Positions 39,445 through 49,979 are shown, numbered from the stretch's first letter. The stretch: 64,000 nt of DNA from Chamaelirium japonicum (GCA_947650365.1 OX393551.1:950001-1014000); one strand, 5' to 3'. Notes: generated from the letters alone by a model not told the origin. A program made the numbers and translations.

Positions 39445-39640
39445 ACACCGTCGAATCTCTCCCATAGATTAAGGTTTCCCATAGATTACTTAGGCCCTAA
39501 GTAAGCTTACACTATAAATAATATACGACCCCTTTAGCGTGGGGTATATTTAACGGCTCTCTCTTTCTTCCATCTCACAACACGTTATCAGCACGAACAT
39601 GTCGAGCCCACAAACAAGTCGCAAGAAAACGGAGAGAGAA
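39445..39640 (+). promoter_or_regulatory. Representative full alpha module
   Basis: CGTCGAATCTCTCCC start, degenerate telo-box region, CTTAGGCCCTAAG, GTAAGCTTAC at 39,501-39,510, TATAAATA at 39,513-39,520, a leader of about 60 nt ending CACAACA at 39,576-39,582, CGTTATCAGCACGA at 39,583-39,596, and then ATGTCGAGCCC. The purine tract of the following beta module begins near 39,625. Confidence 0.55.
39583..39596 (+). other. Candidate half-tRNA primer-binding site
   Basis: CGTTATCAGCACGA directly after CACAACA. Its complement TCGTGCTGATAACG equals, from memory, positions 27-40 of plant tRNA-Ile(AAU), except G at wobble position 34, which is inosine in the mature tRNA and pairs with C. Drosophila copia is known to prime from an internal tRNA fragment cut near the anticodon stem. 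Confidence 0.45.
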
Positions 39641-40144
39641 ACAAAGACAAAAAAGATAGAAGAAGAGAGAAGAGAATAGAGAGATAAACAAAGATAGAAG
39701 AGAGAAGAAGTCCTACTCTAGTCCATTGGCCATGGGTATAGTTGTGAAGTAAGAAGAAATCTAAATTCCAAAATTCAACTTCTCAATAATATAATTAAAT
39801 CTCTCCATTCTCTTCTCCCTTCTCCAATGGATTAGGGTTTCCTATAGATTGCTTAGGCACAAAGTAAGTGTACCCTTTAAATAATATACGACCTCTTTAG
39901 GGTGGGCATAGTTTATGGCTCTCTCTTTCTCCCATCTCACAATACGTTATCAGCACGAATATGTCAAGCCCAGCTGACCAGTCATAAGAAAACGGAGAGA
40001 GAAACAAAGATAGAAGAGAGAGAAGATGAGAGATGAGAATGGAGAGATAAATAAAAAGAGAAGAGAGAAGAAGTAATGCTCCAGTCCATTCACCATGGGT
40101 ATAGATATGAAGTAAGAAGGAATCTAAATTTTAAAACATCACTT

Positions 40145-40290
40145 CTCAATAGTATCTTCTCAACGTTATTATGATTATCATAGTAATGTTATTATAATTT
40201 TTTTAATTAAATTAATTGCTTGATTAAAACGACGAGAGAAGGGAATTTACTATGATAATCGTAATAACGTTGAGATGATACTATTGAGAA
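40145..40290. repeat. Foldback element, block C copy
   Basis: Left arm CTCAATAGTATCTTCTCAAC ... TATCATAGTAA and right arm TTACTATGATAATCGTAATA ... ATACTATTGAG enclose about 60 bp. It is the inverted partner of 466-612 and one of the best preserved copies. Confidence 0.7.
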
Positions 40291-40740
40291 AACTCCAATT
40301 CTCATTAATATAATTAAATCTCTCCGTTCTCTTCTATTTTCTCCCATAGATTAGGTTTTTCCATGGATTACTTAGGCCCTAAGTAAGCTTACCTTATAAT
40401 TAATATACTATCCTTTTAGGGTGGGGCACGTTTGATGACTCTCTCTTTCTCCCATCTTATAATACGTTATCAGCACGAACATGTTGAGCCCAACCGACCC
40501 ATCACAAGAAAATAGATAGAAAAACGAAGACAGAAGTGGAGTTTTGAAATTTAGATTCCTCCTTACTTCACACCTATACCCATGGATAATTGACTGGAGC
40601 AGGACTTCTTCTCTCTTCTCTCTTTATTTATCTGTCCATTCTCTTCTCTCTTCTTCTCTCTCTTTTGTCTTCGTTAAACTCCACTTCTTTTCTCAATAAA
40701 CGAAGACAGAAGAGAGAGAAGAAGAGAGAAAAGAACGGAG

Positions 40741-41199
40741 AGGTAAACGAAGAGAGAAGAGAAGAAGTCCTGCTCCAGTCTATTGGCTATGGGTATAGGT
40801 GTGAAGTTCTCTCTTCTATCTTCGTTTATCTCTTCATTCTCTTTTCTCTTCTTTTGTCTTCGTTTATCTCTCTATTTTTCTTATTACTAGTCGACTGGGC
40901 TTGACGTGTTCGTGCTGATAATGTATTATAAGATGGGAGAAAGTGAGAGCCGTCAAATGTGCCTTACCCTAAAGGGGTCGTATATTATTTATAGGGTAAA
41001 CTTACTTAGGGCCTTAGTAATCTATAAGAAACCCTAATCCATGGGAGAAGAGAGAAGAGAATGGAGAGATTTAATTATATTATTGAGAAGTGGAGTATTG
41101 GAATTTAGATTCCTTTTTACATAACACCTATACCCATGAATAATAGACTTGAGGAGGACTTCTTCTCTCTTCTTTCTTCGTTTATCTCTCCATTCTCTT
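40741..41199. repeat. Array segment joining C and P'
   Basis: Beta arms around a minus-strand full alpha module (40,885-41,045), followed by a beta arm on the same strand. No partner inside the window was found. If C-P' mirrors a larger unit, the partner would lie just left of base 1. Confidence 0.5.
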
Positions 41200-44100
41200 A
41201 TCTCTTCTTCTCTTTACTCACAACACATTATCAGCATGAACATGTCGAGTCTAGCAGACCACCATTTAGAATTTATCTAAATTATTTAAATATATTATTT
41301 AAATTATTTATCTCACTATTCTCTTATCTCTTTTTCTCTTTCTTCTGTTTTTATTTCTCTTTCCGGTTTCTGGTGACTGGTCGGCTGGGCTCGATATGTT
41401 CGTGCTGACAAAAAGTTGTGAGAAAAAATAAGAAGAGAGAAGAGAAGGAAGAGATAAACAAAGAAAGAAGAGAGAAGAAGTACTGCTCCAGTCCATTCAC
41501 CACGTGTATAGGTGTGAAGTAAGAAGGAATCTATATTCCAAAACTCTACTTTTAAATAATATAATTAAATCTCTCTATTCTTTTCTCTCTTCTCCCATGG
41601 ATTAAGGTTTCCTTTAAAATACTTAGACCTAAGTAAGCTTACCCTATAAATAATATACGACCCCTTTAGGGTGGGGTATATTTTACGGCTCTTCCTTTCT
41701 TCTATCTCATAACATATTATCAGCGCGAACATGTCATGCTCAGCTGACCAGTCGCAAGAAAAGAGAAAGAGAAACAAAGATAGAAGTGGAGTTTTGGAAT
41801 TTAAATTCCTTCTTACTTTACACCTATACCCGTGGCCAATAGCCTAGAGCAGGACTTTTTCACTCTTCTCTTTGTTTATCTCTCCGTTCTCTTTTCTCCT
41901 TTCCACACTTCTGTCTATGTTTCTCTATCTGTTTATTGAGAGAAGAAGAGGAGTTTAACGAAAACAAAAGAGAGATAAGAAGCGAGAAGAGAACGGAGAG
42001 AAAAATAAAGAGAAAAGAGAGAACTTCACTCCTATACCCGTGGCCAATGGACTGGAGCAGAACTTCTTCTCTCTTCTCTCTTCGTTTACCTCTTTGTTTT
42101 TTTCTCTCTTTTTCTTTCTCTTCTGTCTTCGTTTCTCTATCCGTTTATATAGAGAAGAAGTGGAGTTTAACGAAGGCAGAAGAGAGATAAGAAGCGAGAA
42201 GAGAATAAAGAGATAAATGAAAAGAGAATATGTCCTGCTCCAGTCTATTGGCCAAGGGTATAAGTGTGAAGTAAGAGGAATCTAAATACCAAAACTCCAC
42301 TTCTGTCTTCGTTTCTCTTACTGTTTTCTTACGACTGGTCAGCTGGGCTCGATATATACGTACTGATAACATGTTGTGAGATGGGAGAAAGAGAAAGTCA
42401 TCAAACGTGCCCCACCATAAAGGGGTCGTATATTATTTATAGGGAAAGCTTATTTAGGGCCTAAGCAATCTATGGGAAACCCTAATCCATAGACGAAAAG
42501 AAAAGGGAACTAAGAGATTTAATTATATTATTGAGAAGTGGAGTTTTGGAATTTAGATTCTTTCTTACTTCACACATATACCCATGGCGAATGGACTGGA
42601 ACATGATTTCTTCTTTCTTCTTTCTTTATTTGTCTCTCCGTTCTCTTCTCTTTTCTCACAACACGTTATCAACAAGAACATGAGCCCAACCGACCAGTCA
42701 CAAGAAAACGGAAAGAGAAATATTGATAAAAGAGAAAAAAGATAACAGAGAGATAAACAAAGAGAGAAGAAGTCTTGCTCCAATCCATTGGCCACGCGTA
42801 TAGCTGTAAAGTAAGAAGGAATCTAAATTCTAAAGCTCCATATAAAAGAGATAAGAAGAGAAAAGAGAACGGAGAGATAAATGAAGAGAGAAGAGAGAAG
42901 AAGTCATACTCTAGTCCATTGGCCATGGGTATAGGTATGACGTAAGAAGGAATCTAAATTCCTAGACTCCACTTCTATCTTCCTTTCTCTCTCCGTTTTC
43001 TTGTGACTGGTCGTCTGGGCTTGACATGTTCGTACTGATAACGTATTATGAGATAGGAGAAAGTGAGAGTCATCAAACATGCCCCACCCTAAAAGGGTCG
43101 TATATTATTTATAGGGTAAGCTTACATAGGGCCTAAGTAATCTATAGGAAATCCTAACTATGGGAGAGATCTGACGGTGGACAGTCATCCTTCTTACTTC
43201 ACACCTATACCCATGGCCAATAGAATGGAGCAAGACTTCTTATCTCTTTTCTCTTCGTTTATCTCTTCATTCACTTCTTTCTTTTTCTCCCATTTTACAA
43301 TACGTTATCAGCACGAACATGTCGTGCCCAACCGACCAGTCACAAGAAAATAGAAAGAAAAACAAAGACAGCAGAGAGAAAAGAAGAGAGAAGAGAACGA
43401 AGAGGTAAACGAAGAGATAAATGATAAGAAGTCCTGCTCAAGTCTATTGGCCACGGGTTTAGGTGTGCAGTAAGAAGGATGGCTATCCACCATCGGATCT
43501 CTCCCATGGATTTGGGCTTCCCATAGATTTCTTTGGCCCTAAGTAAGCTTACCCTAAAAATAATATACGACGCCTTTAGGAAGGGGCATGTTTGACGGCT
43601 CTCTCTTTCTCCCATCTCATAACATGTTATCAGCACGAAAATATAGAGCCCAGCCGACCACTCACAAGAAAACGGAGAGAGAAATGAAGATAGAAATGGA
43701 GTTTTGGAATTTAGATTCCTTCTTATTTCACACCTATACCCGTGGCTAATGGATTGGAGTAGGACTTCTTCTCTCTTCTTACTTCATTTATCTCTCCGTT
43801 CTCTTCTCTCTTCTTTACTCTCTTCTATGGAGTTTCAAAATTTAGATTCATTCTTACTTTACACCTATACCTATGGCCAATGGACTAGAGCTGGACTTCT
43901 TTTCTTTTCTCTCTTTGTTTATTTCTCCATTCTTTTCTCTCTTCTTCTCTCACTTCTGTCTTTGTTTCTCTCTCTGTTTTCTTATGACTGGTCGGCTGGG
44001 CTCGACATATTCATGCTGATAATATGTTATGATAAGTGAGAATAGAACGGAGAGATAAACGGAGAGAGAAGAAAGAAGAAGTCCTGCTTCAGTCCATTCG

Positions 44101-45384
44101 CCACGGGTATAGGTGTGAAGTAAGAAGATATCTAAATTCCAAAACTCAACTTCCCAATAATATAATTAAATCTCTCATTTCTCTTCTCCCTTCTCCCATG
44201 GATTAGGGTTTCCTATAAATTACTTAGGCCCTAATTAAGTTTACCCTATAAATAATATATGACCCCTTTAGGGTAGGGCATGTTTGATGACTCTTTTTTT
44301 GTCCCATCTCATAATACGTTATCAGTACGAACATGTCGAGCCCAGCCGACCAGTCGCAAGAAAACAGAGAGAAAAACAAAGACAGAATAGAGAGAAGAAG
44401 AAAGAAGAGAACGGAGAGATAAACAAAGATAGAAGAGAGAAGAAGTCCTGCTCCAGTCCATTGGCCACGGGTATAGATTTGAAGTAAGAAAGAATCTAAA
44501 GTCTAAATCTCCACTTCTTAATATTTATACGACCCCTTTATGGTGGGGCATATTTAATGGCTCTCTGTTTCTCCCATCTCACAATACGTTATCTATATGA
44601 ACATGTCGAGCCCAGCCGACCTGTCACAAAAAAATAGAGAAAGAAATGAAGACAGAAGAGAGAGAAGAATAAAGAAAAGAACAGAGAGATAAACGAAGAG
44701 AGAAGAAGTCCTGCTCCAGTACATTAGCCATGGGTATAGGTTTGAAGTAAGAAGGAATCTGAATTCCAAAACTCCACTTCTCAATAATATAATTAAATAT
44801 CTCCATTCTCTTCTCTCTTCTCCTATGGATTAGGATTTCACATAGATTGCTTAGGCCCTAAGTAAGCATACCCTATAAATAATACATGACCCCTTTAGAG
44901 TAGGGCATTTTTGACGGCTCTAGCTCTTTCTCCTATATCATAACACATTATCAGCACGAACATGTTGAGCCCAGCTGACCAGTCGCAAGAAAATAAAGAG
45001 AGAAACGAAGACAGAAGAGATAGAAGAAGAGAAAAGATAATGAAGAGAGAAGAAGTCATGCTCCAGTCCATTGGCCATGGGTATAGGTGTAAAGTAAGAT
45101 AGAATCTAATTTCCAAAACTCTACTTCTGTCTACGTTTCTCTCTTCGTTTTCTTGCGACTGGTCGGCTGGGCTCGATATGTTCGTGCTGATAACATATCT
45201 AGTTTAATTAAGAAGGAATCTAAATTCTAAAACTCCACTTCTCAATAATAAATTAAATTTCTTTATTCTTTTCTCTCTTCTCCTATGGATTAGGGTTTTT
45301 CATAGATTACTTAGGCCCTAAGTAAGCTTATCCTATAAATAATATTTGACCCCTTTAAGGTAGGGCACATTTGACGGCTCTCTC

Positions 45385-45490
45385 TTTCTCCCGTCTCATA
45401 ACACTTACCCTATAAATAATATACGACCACTTTAGGGTAGGGCACGTTTGACGGCTCTCTCTTTCTCCCATCTTATAACACGTTATCTTT
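45385..45490 (+). repeat. Tandem LTR-like join, block P'
   Basis: A leader ending CATAACA runs directly into CTTACCCTATAAATAATATACG and a second leader ending TATAACA/CGTTATC. It is the inverted partner of 14,640-14,860. Just downstream (45,490-45,610) a unique piece with CTCTCCCCATTT and TATAGTATAAAATAAAAT mirrors 14,520-14,650. Confidence 0.65.
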
Positions 45491-46099
45491 TGTTTCTCTC
45501 CCCATTTCTCTCCCCATTTTATTTTTCTCTCTTTCTCTTATAGTATAAAATAAAATAAATAAGTATTAATAGAAAAGAGATAAAAAATTATTTTAAACTA
45601 GAGAGAGCAGGACTTTTTCTCTCTTCTCTCTTCGTTTATCTCTTCATTCTCTTCTCTCTTTCTCCCATCTCATAACATGTTATCAGCATGAACATATCGA
45701 GCCTAGCCGACCAGTCACAAGAAAACGGAAAGAGAAACGAAAACAGAAGTAGAGTTTTTAAATTTAGATTTCTTCTTACTTCAAACTTATACCCATGGCT
45801 AATAGACTGGAGCAGGACTTCTTTTCTCTTCTATCTTCGTTTATTTCTCCATTATCTTCTCTCTTCTTCTCTCTCTTTTGTATTCGTTTCTCTCTTGGTT
45901 TTTTTTGCGACTGGTCGGCTTGGCTCGATATATTCGTGCTGATAATGTGTTGTAAGATGGGAGAAAAAGAGGGTCGTCAAGCGTGCCCCACCCTAAAGGT
46001 GTCGTATATTGTTTATTGGGTAAGCTTACTTAGGGCCTAAGCAATCTACGAGAAACTGTAATCTCTGGGAGATGTCCGACGGTGGACAGCCATCCGATC

Positions 46100-46440
46100 G
46101 AACGATCTCACAACAGTTTTAATATTTTATATTTTTTTAAAGAAAAATATAAAATATTTTTTAAGCAAAAAATTTGAGTGTGCTTCATCTTCTTTCTTTA
46201 CTTCCTATTATTTAATTAATTTAATAATTTAATAAATTTAAAAGTAAAATAATTAAAAAATTAAATAAATATTTAATTATCTTCTCTCTTCTCACTTCAT
46301 TTTATTACTATGACAATTAAGTGAAGTGTTGTTACTATAATTTTTTTAATTAAAATAATTATTTAATTAAAATGAAGAGAGAAGAGAATTTCCTATGATA
46401 ATCATAGTAACGTTGAGATGATACTATTGAGAAGTGGAGT
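46100..46440 (-). repeat. A/T spacer end plus foldback half, block P'
   Basis: The inverted right end of a spacer (ACTTCCTATTATTTAATTAA at 46,200) is followed by a foldback-type segment with ACTATGATAATC-like arms at 46,300-46,430. Together they mirror 13,745-14,050. No gene is visible. Confidence 0.65.
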
Positions 46441-47250
46441 TTTAGAATTTAGATTCCTTTTTACTTCACACCTATACCCGTGGCGAATGAACTGGAGCAG
46501 GACTTCTTCTCTCTTTTCTCTTATTTATCTTCGTTTAAATTATTTATTAATTAAAAAAATTTATAAATTAAGTTTTTAGTAAAATAATTTATTTAAATAA
46601 ACAAATTTTTTGCTTTAAAAATAATTAATATTTTTTTAAAAAAAAATTAAAATATTACAACTGTTATGAGATCATTCGATTGGATGGCTATCTACCATCG
46701 GATCTCTCCTATGGATTAGGGTTTCCTATAGATTGCTTAGGCCCTAAGTAAGATTCCCCTATAAATAATATATGACCCTTTTACGGTGGGGCACGTTTGA
46801 CGGCTCTCTCTTTCTCCCATCTCACAATATATTATCAGCACGAACATGTCGAGCCCCATAGAATCTAATTAAATAAATATTTAATTGATTACATAACTTC
46901 TTCTCTCTTCTGTCTTCGATATGTTCGTACTGATAACATGTTATGAGATAGGAGAAAGAGAGAGCCGTCAAACGTGCCTCACGCTAAAGGGGTCGTATAT
47001 TCTTTAAAAAAAAGAGAAGAGAATGGAGAGATAAACGAAGAGAGAAGAACTCCTGCTCTAATCCATTGGCGACGGGTATAAGTATGAAGTAAGAAGGAAG
47101 CTAAATTCCAAAACTTCACTTCTCAATATTTATACGACCCATCAAATCTCTACCATCTCTTCATTTATTATACTTATTTAATCTCACAACACGTTATCAG
47201 CATGAATATATCAAGCCAAGTCGACCAGTCACAAGAAAATGGAGAGAGAA

Positions 47251-48839
47251 ATAAAAATAGAAGAAAGAGAAGAAGAGAGAAGAGAACGGAGAGATAAACG
47301 AAGAAAAAAAAGAGAAGAAGTCTTACTCTAGTCCATTGGCCACAAGTATAGGTGTGAAGTAAGAAAGAATATAAATTCCAAAACTCCACTTCTATCATCA
47401 TTTCTTTCTCCATTTTCTTATGACTGATCGGCTCGGGTCAACATGTTCGTGTGGATAACGTGTTGTGAGATGGGAGAAAGAGAGAGCTATCAAATATACC
47501 TCACCCTAAAGGGGTCGTATAAATATTAAGAAGTAGAGTATTGGAATTTACATTCCTTCTTACTTCACACATATACCCGTGGCCAATGGACTGGAGAGGC
47601 CACAGGTATATTATTTATTGGGTAGGATTACATAGGGACTAAGCAATCTACGGTAAACCCTAATCCATGGGAAATTACTTAGGGCCAAAATAGGACTTCT
47701 TATCGCTTCTCTCCTTATTTACCGCACTGTTATTTTCTCTCTTTCTTCTATCTCACAACACGTTATCAGTACGAACATATCAAGCCTAACTGACCAGTCG
47801 CAAGAAAACGAAGAGAAAAGAGAAGACAAAATAGAGAGAAGACGAGAGAATAGAATGAAAAGATTTAATTATATTATTGAGAACTAGAGTTTTGGAATTT
47901 AGATTCCTTCTTACTTCACACCTATACCCGTGGCGAATGTACTGGAGTAGGACTTCTTCTCTCTTCTCTTTTCGTTTGTCTTTCTGTTCTCTTCTCTCTT
48001 CTTCTCTCTCTTCTATCTTCGTTTCTCTCTCCGTTTTCTTGTGACTAGTCGGCTGGGCTCGATATGTTCGTACTGAATGGGAGAGATTATTTAACTAATA
48101 TTATTTTTAGTCCTGCTCTATATTTAATCTCTCTTCGTCTCTCTCTTCTGTGGAGATTTGGAATTTAGATTCCTTTTTACTTCACACATATACCCGTGGC
48201 CAAAGGACTGGAGCAGGACTTCTTCTCTCTTCTCTCTTTATTTATCTCTTTTTTATCTTCTCTCTTCTATGGAGTTTCAGAATTTATATTTCTTCTTACT
48301 TTACACCAATACACATGGCCAATGAACTAAAGCATGACTTCTTTTCTCTTCTCTCTTTATTTATCTATCCGTTCTTTTCTCTCTTCTTCTCTCTCTTCTG
48401 TTTTTGTTTCTCTCTCTGTTTTCTTGTGACTGGTCGGCTGGGCTCGATATGTTTGTGCTGATAACGTGCTGTGAGATGGGAGAAAGAAAGAGTCATCAAA
48501 CGTGCTCCTCCCTAAAGGGATAATATATTATTTATAGGATAAGCTTACTTAGGGCCTTAGCAATCTATGGGAAACCTTAATCCATGGGAGAGATCCGACG
48601 GTGGACAACCATCCTTCTTACTTCACACCTATACCCGTGGCGAATGAACTGGAGATGGACTTCTTCTCTCTTCTCTCTTCTTCTTTTTCTAATTATCAGA
48701 TAGCTGTCCACCATCGGATCTCTCTTATAGATTAGGGTTTCGCATAGATTGCTTAGGCCCTAAGTAAGAAGAAGTGATGCGCTAGTCCATTGGCCATGAG
48801 TATAGGATTGAAGTAAGAAGGAATCTAAATTCGAAAACT
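47251..48839. repeat. Rearranged tail of the array
   Basis: Contains the minus alpha at 47,425 (partner of 12,635), a stub at 47,620-47,690, a truncated plus alpha at 47,745, a minus stub at 48,035, a full minus alpha at 48,430-48,620 and a plus promoter stub at 48,710-48,765 joined directly to a beta tail. Order and breaks do not follow any other block, so several deletions have occurred here. No gene is visible. Confidence 0.55.
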
Positions 48840-49199
48840 CCACTTCTCAATAGTATCATCTCAACGTTATTATGATTATCATATTAATGCTACTATAATT
48901 TATTAAATTAAATTAAAATTTATTTAATTATTAAATAATTTAAATAATTTAATAATTAAGTTTTTAGTAAAATAATTAATTTATTTAATTATTTAATTAT
49001 CTTATTATTTAATTAAATTTATTATTTTATTTATTTAATATTATATTTTTATTAAATAATTAAATTAGGTAACTATTTAACTATTTAAAGTATTAAATAA
49101 AGAAATAATGATTTAATTATATAATTAATTTATTTTATTAGTTATTTCTTTAATTATTATTTTATTTTTTAATAATTAAATAATTAGTTAATTATTTAA
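48840..49199 (+). repeat. A/T spacer cut short near the Tat insertion
   Basis: Left end CTCAATAGTATCATCTCAAC and about 310 bases of A/T that follow the full spacers at 10,050, 24,310 and 29,760. It stops at TTAATTATTTAA, and about 30 bases resembling a beta purine tract (GAGTGGGAGAACGTAGAGAT) separate it from the Tat LTR. Confidence 0.65.
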
Positions 49200-49272
49200 C
49201 AGAGTGGGAGAACGTAGAGATAAATAATAGTGCCTGTGGGTGCAAATTTTGGCAAAAAGCCCCAAAGATTGT

Positions 49273-49520
49273 GGGACCCACCAGCCCTGCCTGGGAGGCC
49301 CATGGAGACCGCCACGGGACCCACCAGCTCTGCCTGGGAGGTCCACAGAGACTATCGCGAGACCCACGAGCCCTGCCTGGGGGTTCCACAGAGACTACCG
49401 CGGGACCCATCAGCCCTGCCTGGGGGGTCCACGAAGACCGCCGCGGGACCCACCAGCCCTGCTTGGGGGGTCCACAAAGACCACCGCGGGACCAGCCAGC
49501 CCTGCCTAGGAAATCCCCGG
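49273..49520. repeat. 43 bp minisatellite in the Tat LTR
   Basis: Five units of 43 bp start at 49,273, 49,316, 49,359, 49,402 and 49,445, and a partial sixth starts at 49,488. Each holds GGGACCCACCAGCCCTGCCT, then GGGGGGTCCAC-type sequence and AGACCGCCGC. Since 43 is not a multiple of three, the same peptide pattern appears in all three frames, so the overlapping open frames here are artefacts. It lies just upstream of the TATA box, where it may act as an enhancer-like repeat (inference). Confidence 0.9.
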
Positions 49521-49570
49521 ATACAAAGGCAAAAACCGCTATTTGCCCCGGATTACCTCCTAGAGTTTTT

Positions 49571-49580
49571 CTATAAATAG
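49571..49580 (+). promoter_or_regulatory. TATA box of the Tat LTR
   Basis: CTATAAATAG about 50 bases after the minisatellite and 400 bases before the primer site, a normal place for an LTR promoter. Confidence 0.65.
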
Positions 49581-49979
49581 CAGGACCTTCAAATATTAAA
49601 AAATATAGAACCAAACTTTGTGAACTGATTTCTAGAAACCAGAACCCAGAGCTCTGACTTCGATATTCCTTTACTTTCAATCTCCTTTTCAAAGAGATCA
49701 GTGATACTCGGCCTGTCGAGGTCACTTCTAATGGAGAGTTAGCGAATTCGGGTTGCTCCCTATAGCATGGAGATGTAGGCTTCGGCTGAACTCCAAGATC
49801 ACACCTTGTGTCAATCTTCTTACTGTTTATATATCAAAAATCCCAACTCAAAGTCACCAAGACATCAACCTTCGGACCTACCTTCCATTCAGTAGATCGA
49901 TCATAGATCTTCGACTCGACTTCGATTGACTGGTGGCGCGGAGTCTTCGGATCGACATGAAGATTTTCCCCCCATAGTT

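Larger units (their letters stand above)
35770..40740 (-). repeat. Block C, inverted copy of block A
   Basis: Read backwards, it follows block A in order. The spacer end at 35,770-35,870 matches 4,840-4,935. Alpha modules at 35,945, 36,310 and 36,845 match 4,575, 4,285 and 3,840. GTGATAAGAGACTATTTAAA at 36,769 matches 4,060. Those at 37,210, 37,450 and 37,705 match 3,560, 3,331 and 2,960. The A/T patch 38,620-38,735 matches 2,130-2,260, and the scrambled piece 39,360-39,440 matches 1,309-1,380. Plus alphas 39,445, 39,815 and 40,345 match minus alphas 1,115, 745 and 235. Start plus partner coordinates sum to about 40,740-40,860, as expected for one inversion. Confidence 0.8.
41200..47250 (-). 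repeat. Block P', inverted copy of block P (right outer arm)
   Basis: Module order is the exact reverse of P: plus 41,215 / minus 18,780; A/T 41,270 / 18,735; minus 41,370 / plus 18,630; plus 41,600 / minus 18,280; minus 42,330 / plus 17,540; plus 42,655 / minus 17,330; minus 43,005 / plus 16,920; plus 43,285 / minus 16,760; plus 43,490 / minus 16,420; minus 43,985 / plus 16,055; plus 44,200 / minus 15,725; plus 44,525 / minus 15,460; plus 44,820 / minus 15,150; plus 45,280 / minus 14,640; minus 45,910 / plus 14,045; plus 46,660 / minus 13,288; minus 46,905 / plus 13,148; plus 47,185 / minus 12,905. Confidence 0.8.
1..49230. repeat. Mosaic repeat array of alpha/beta modules and A/T spacers
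   Basis: The whole stretch is built from the same few modules in both orientations. Alpha carries TTAGGGTTT, GTAAGCTTAC, TATAAATAA, CACAACA and CGTTATCAGCACGA. Beta is a purine tract followed by a tail containing GGTATAGGTGTGAAGTAAG and GGAATCTAAATTCC. Spacers are almost pure A/T. Plus-strand modules show purine tracts and minus-strand modules show pyrimidine tracts. Open frames of 60-145 codons occur throughout, but they follow the stop-poor pyrimidine tracts in several frames at once and do not look like genes. No other gene was seen. The array ends at the Tat LTR near 49,230 and runs off the left edge of the window. I infer an origin from a small LTR retroelement. Confidence 0.85.
49235..49974 (+). 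repeat. 5' LTR of the Tat-type element (about 740 bp)
   Basis: Start set at TGTGGGTGCAAATTTTGG, where array-like sequence ends (a start at TGCC, 49,231, is possible). End set at CCCCCCA just before the primer site. It contains a 43 bp minisatellite in its upstream part, a TATA box at 49,571 and about 390 bases of transcribed-type sequence. The sharp change in base composition marks the insertion boundary. Confidence 0.6.

Noticed and set aside
1..49200. About one hundred open frames of 60-145 codons on both strands
   Set aside because: They follow purine or pyrimidine tracts and module copies, overlap in several frames, and show no domain or consistent start. I treat them as by-products of base composition.
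1..49200. CRISPR-like array
   Set aside because: Modules are long, occur in both orientations and have no regular short spacers. The sequence is clearly from a plant.
49230..49580. Three overlapping Pro/Gly-rich open frames (89-116 codons), and a 177-codon minus-strand frame at 49,192-49,725
   Set aside because: All come from the 43 bp minisatellite, which repeats in every frame because 43 is not a multiple of three.
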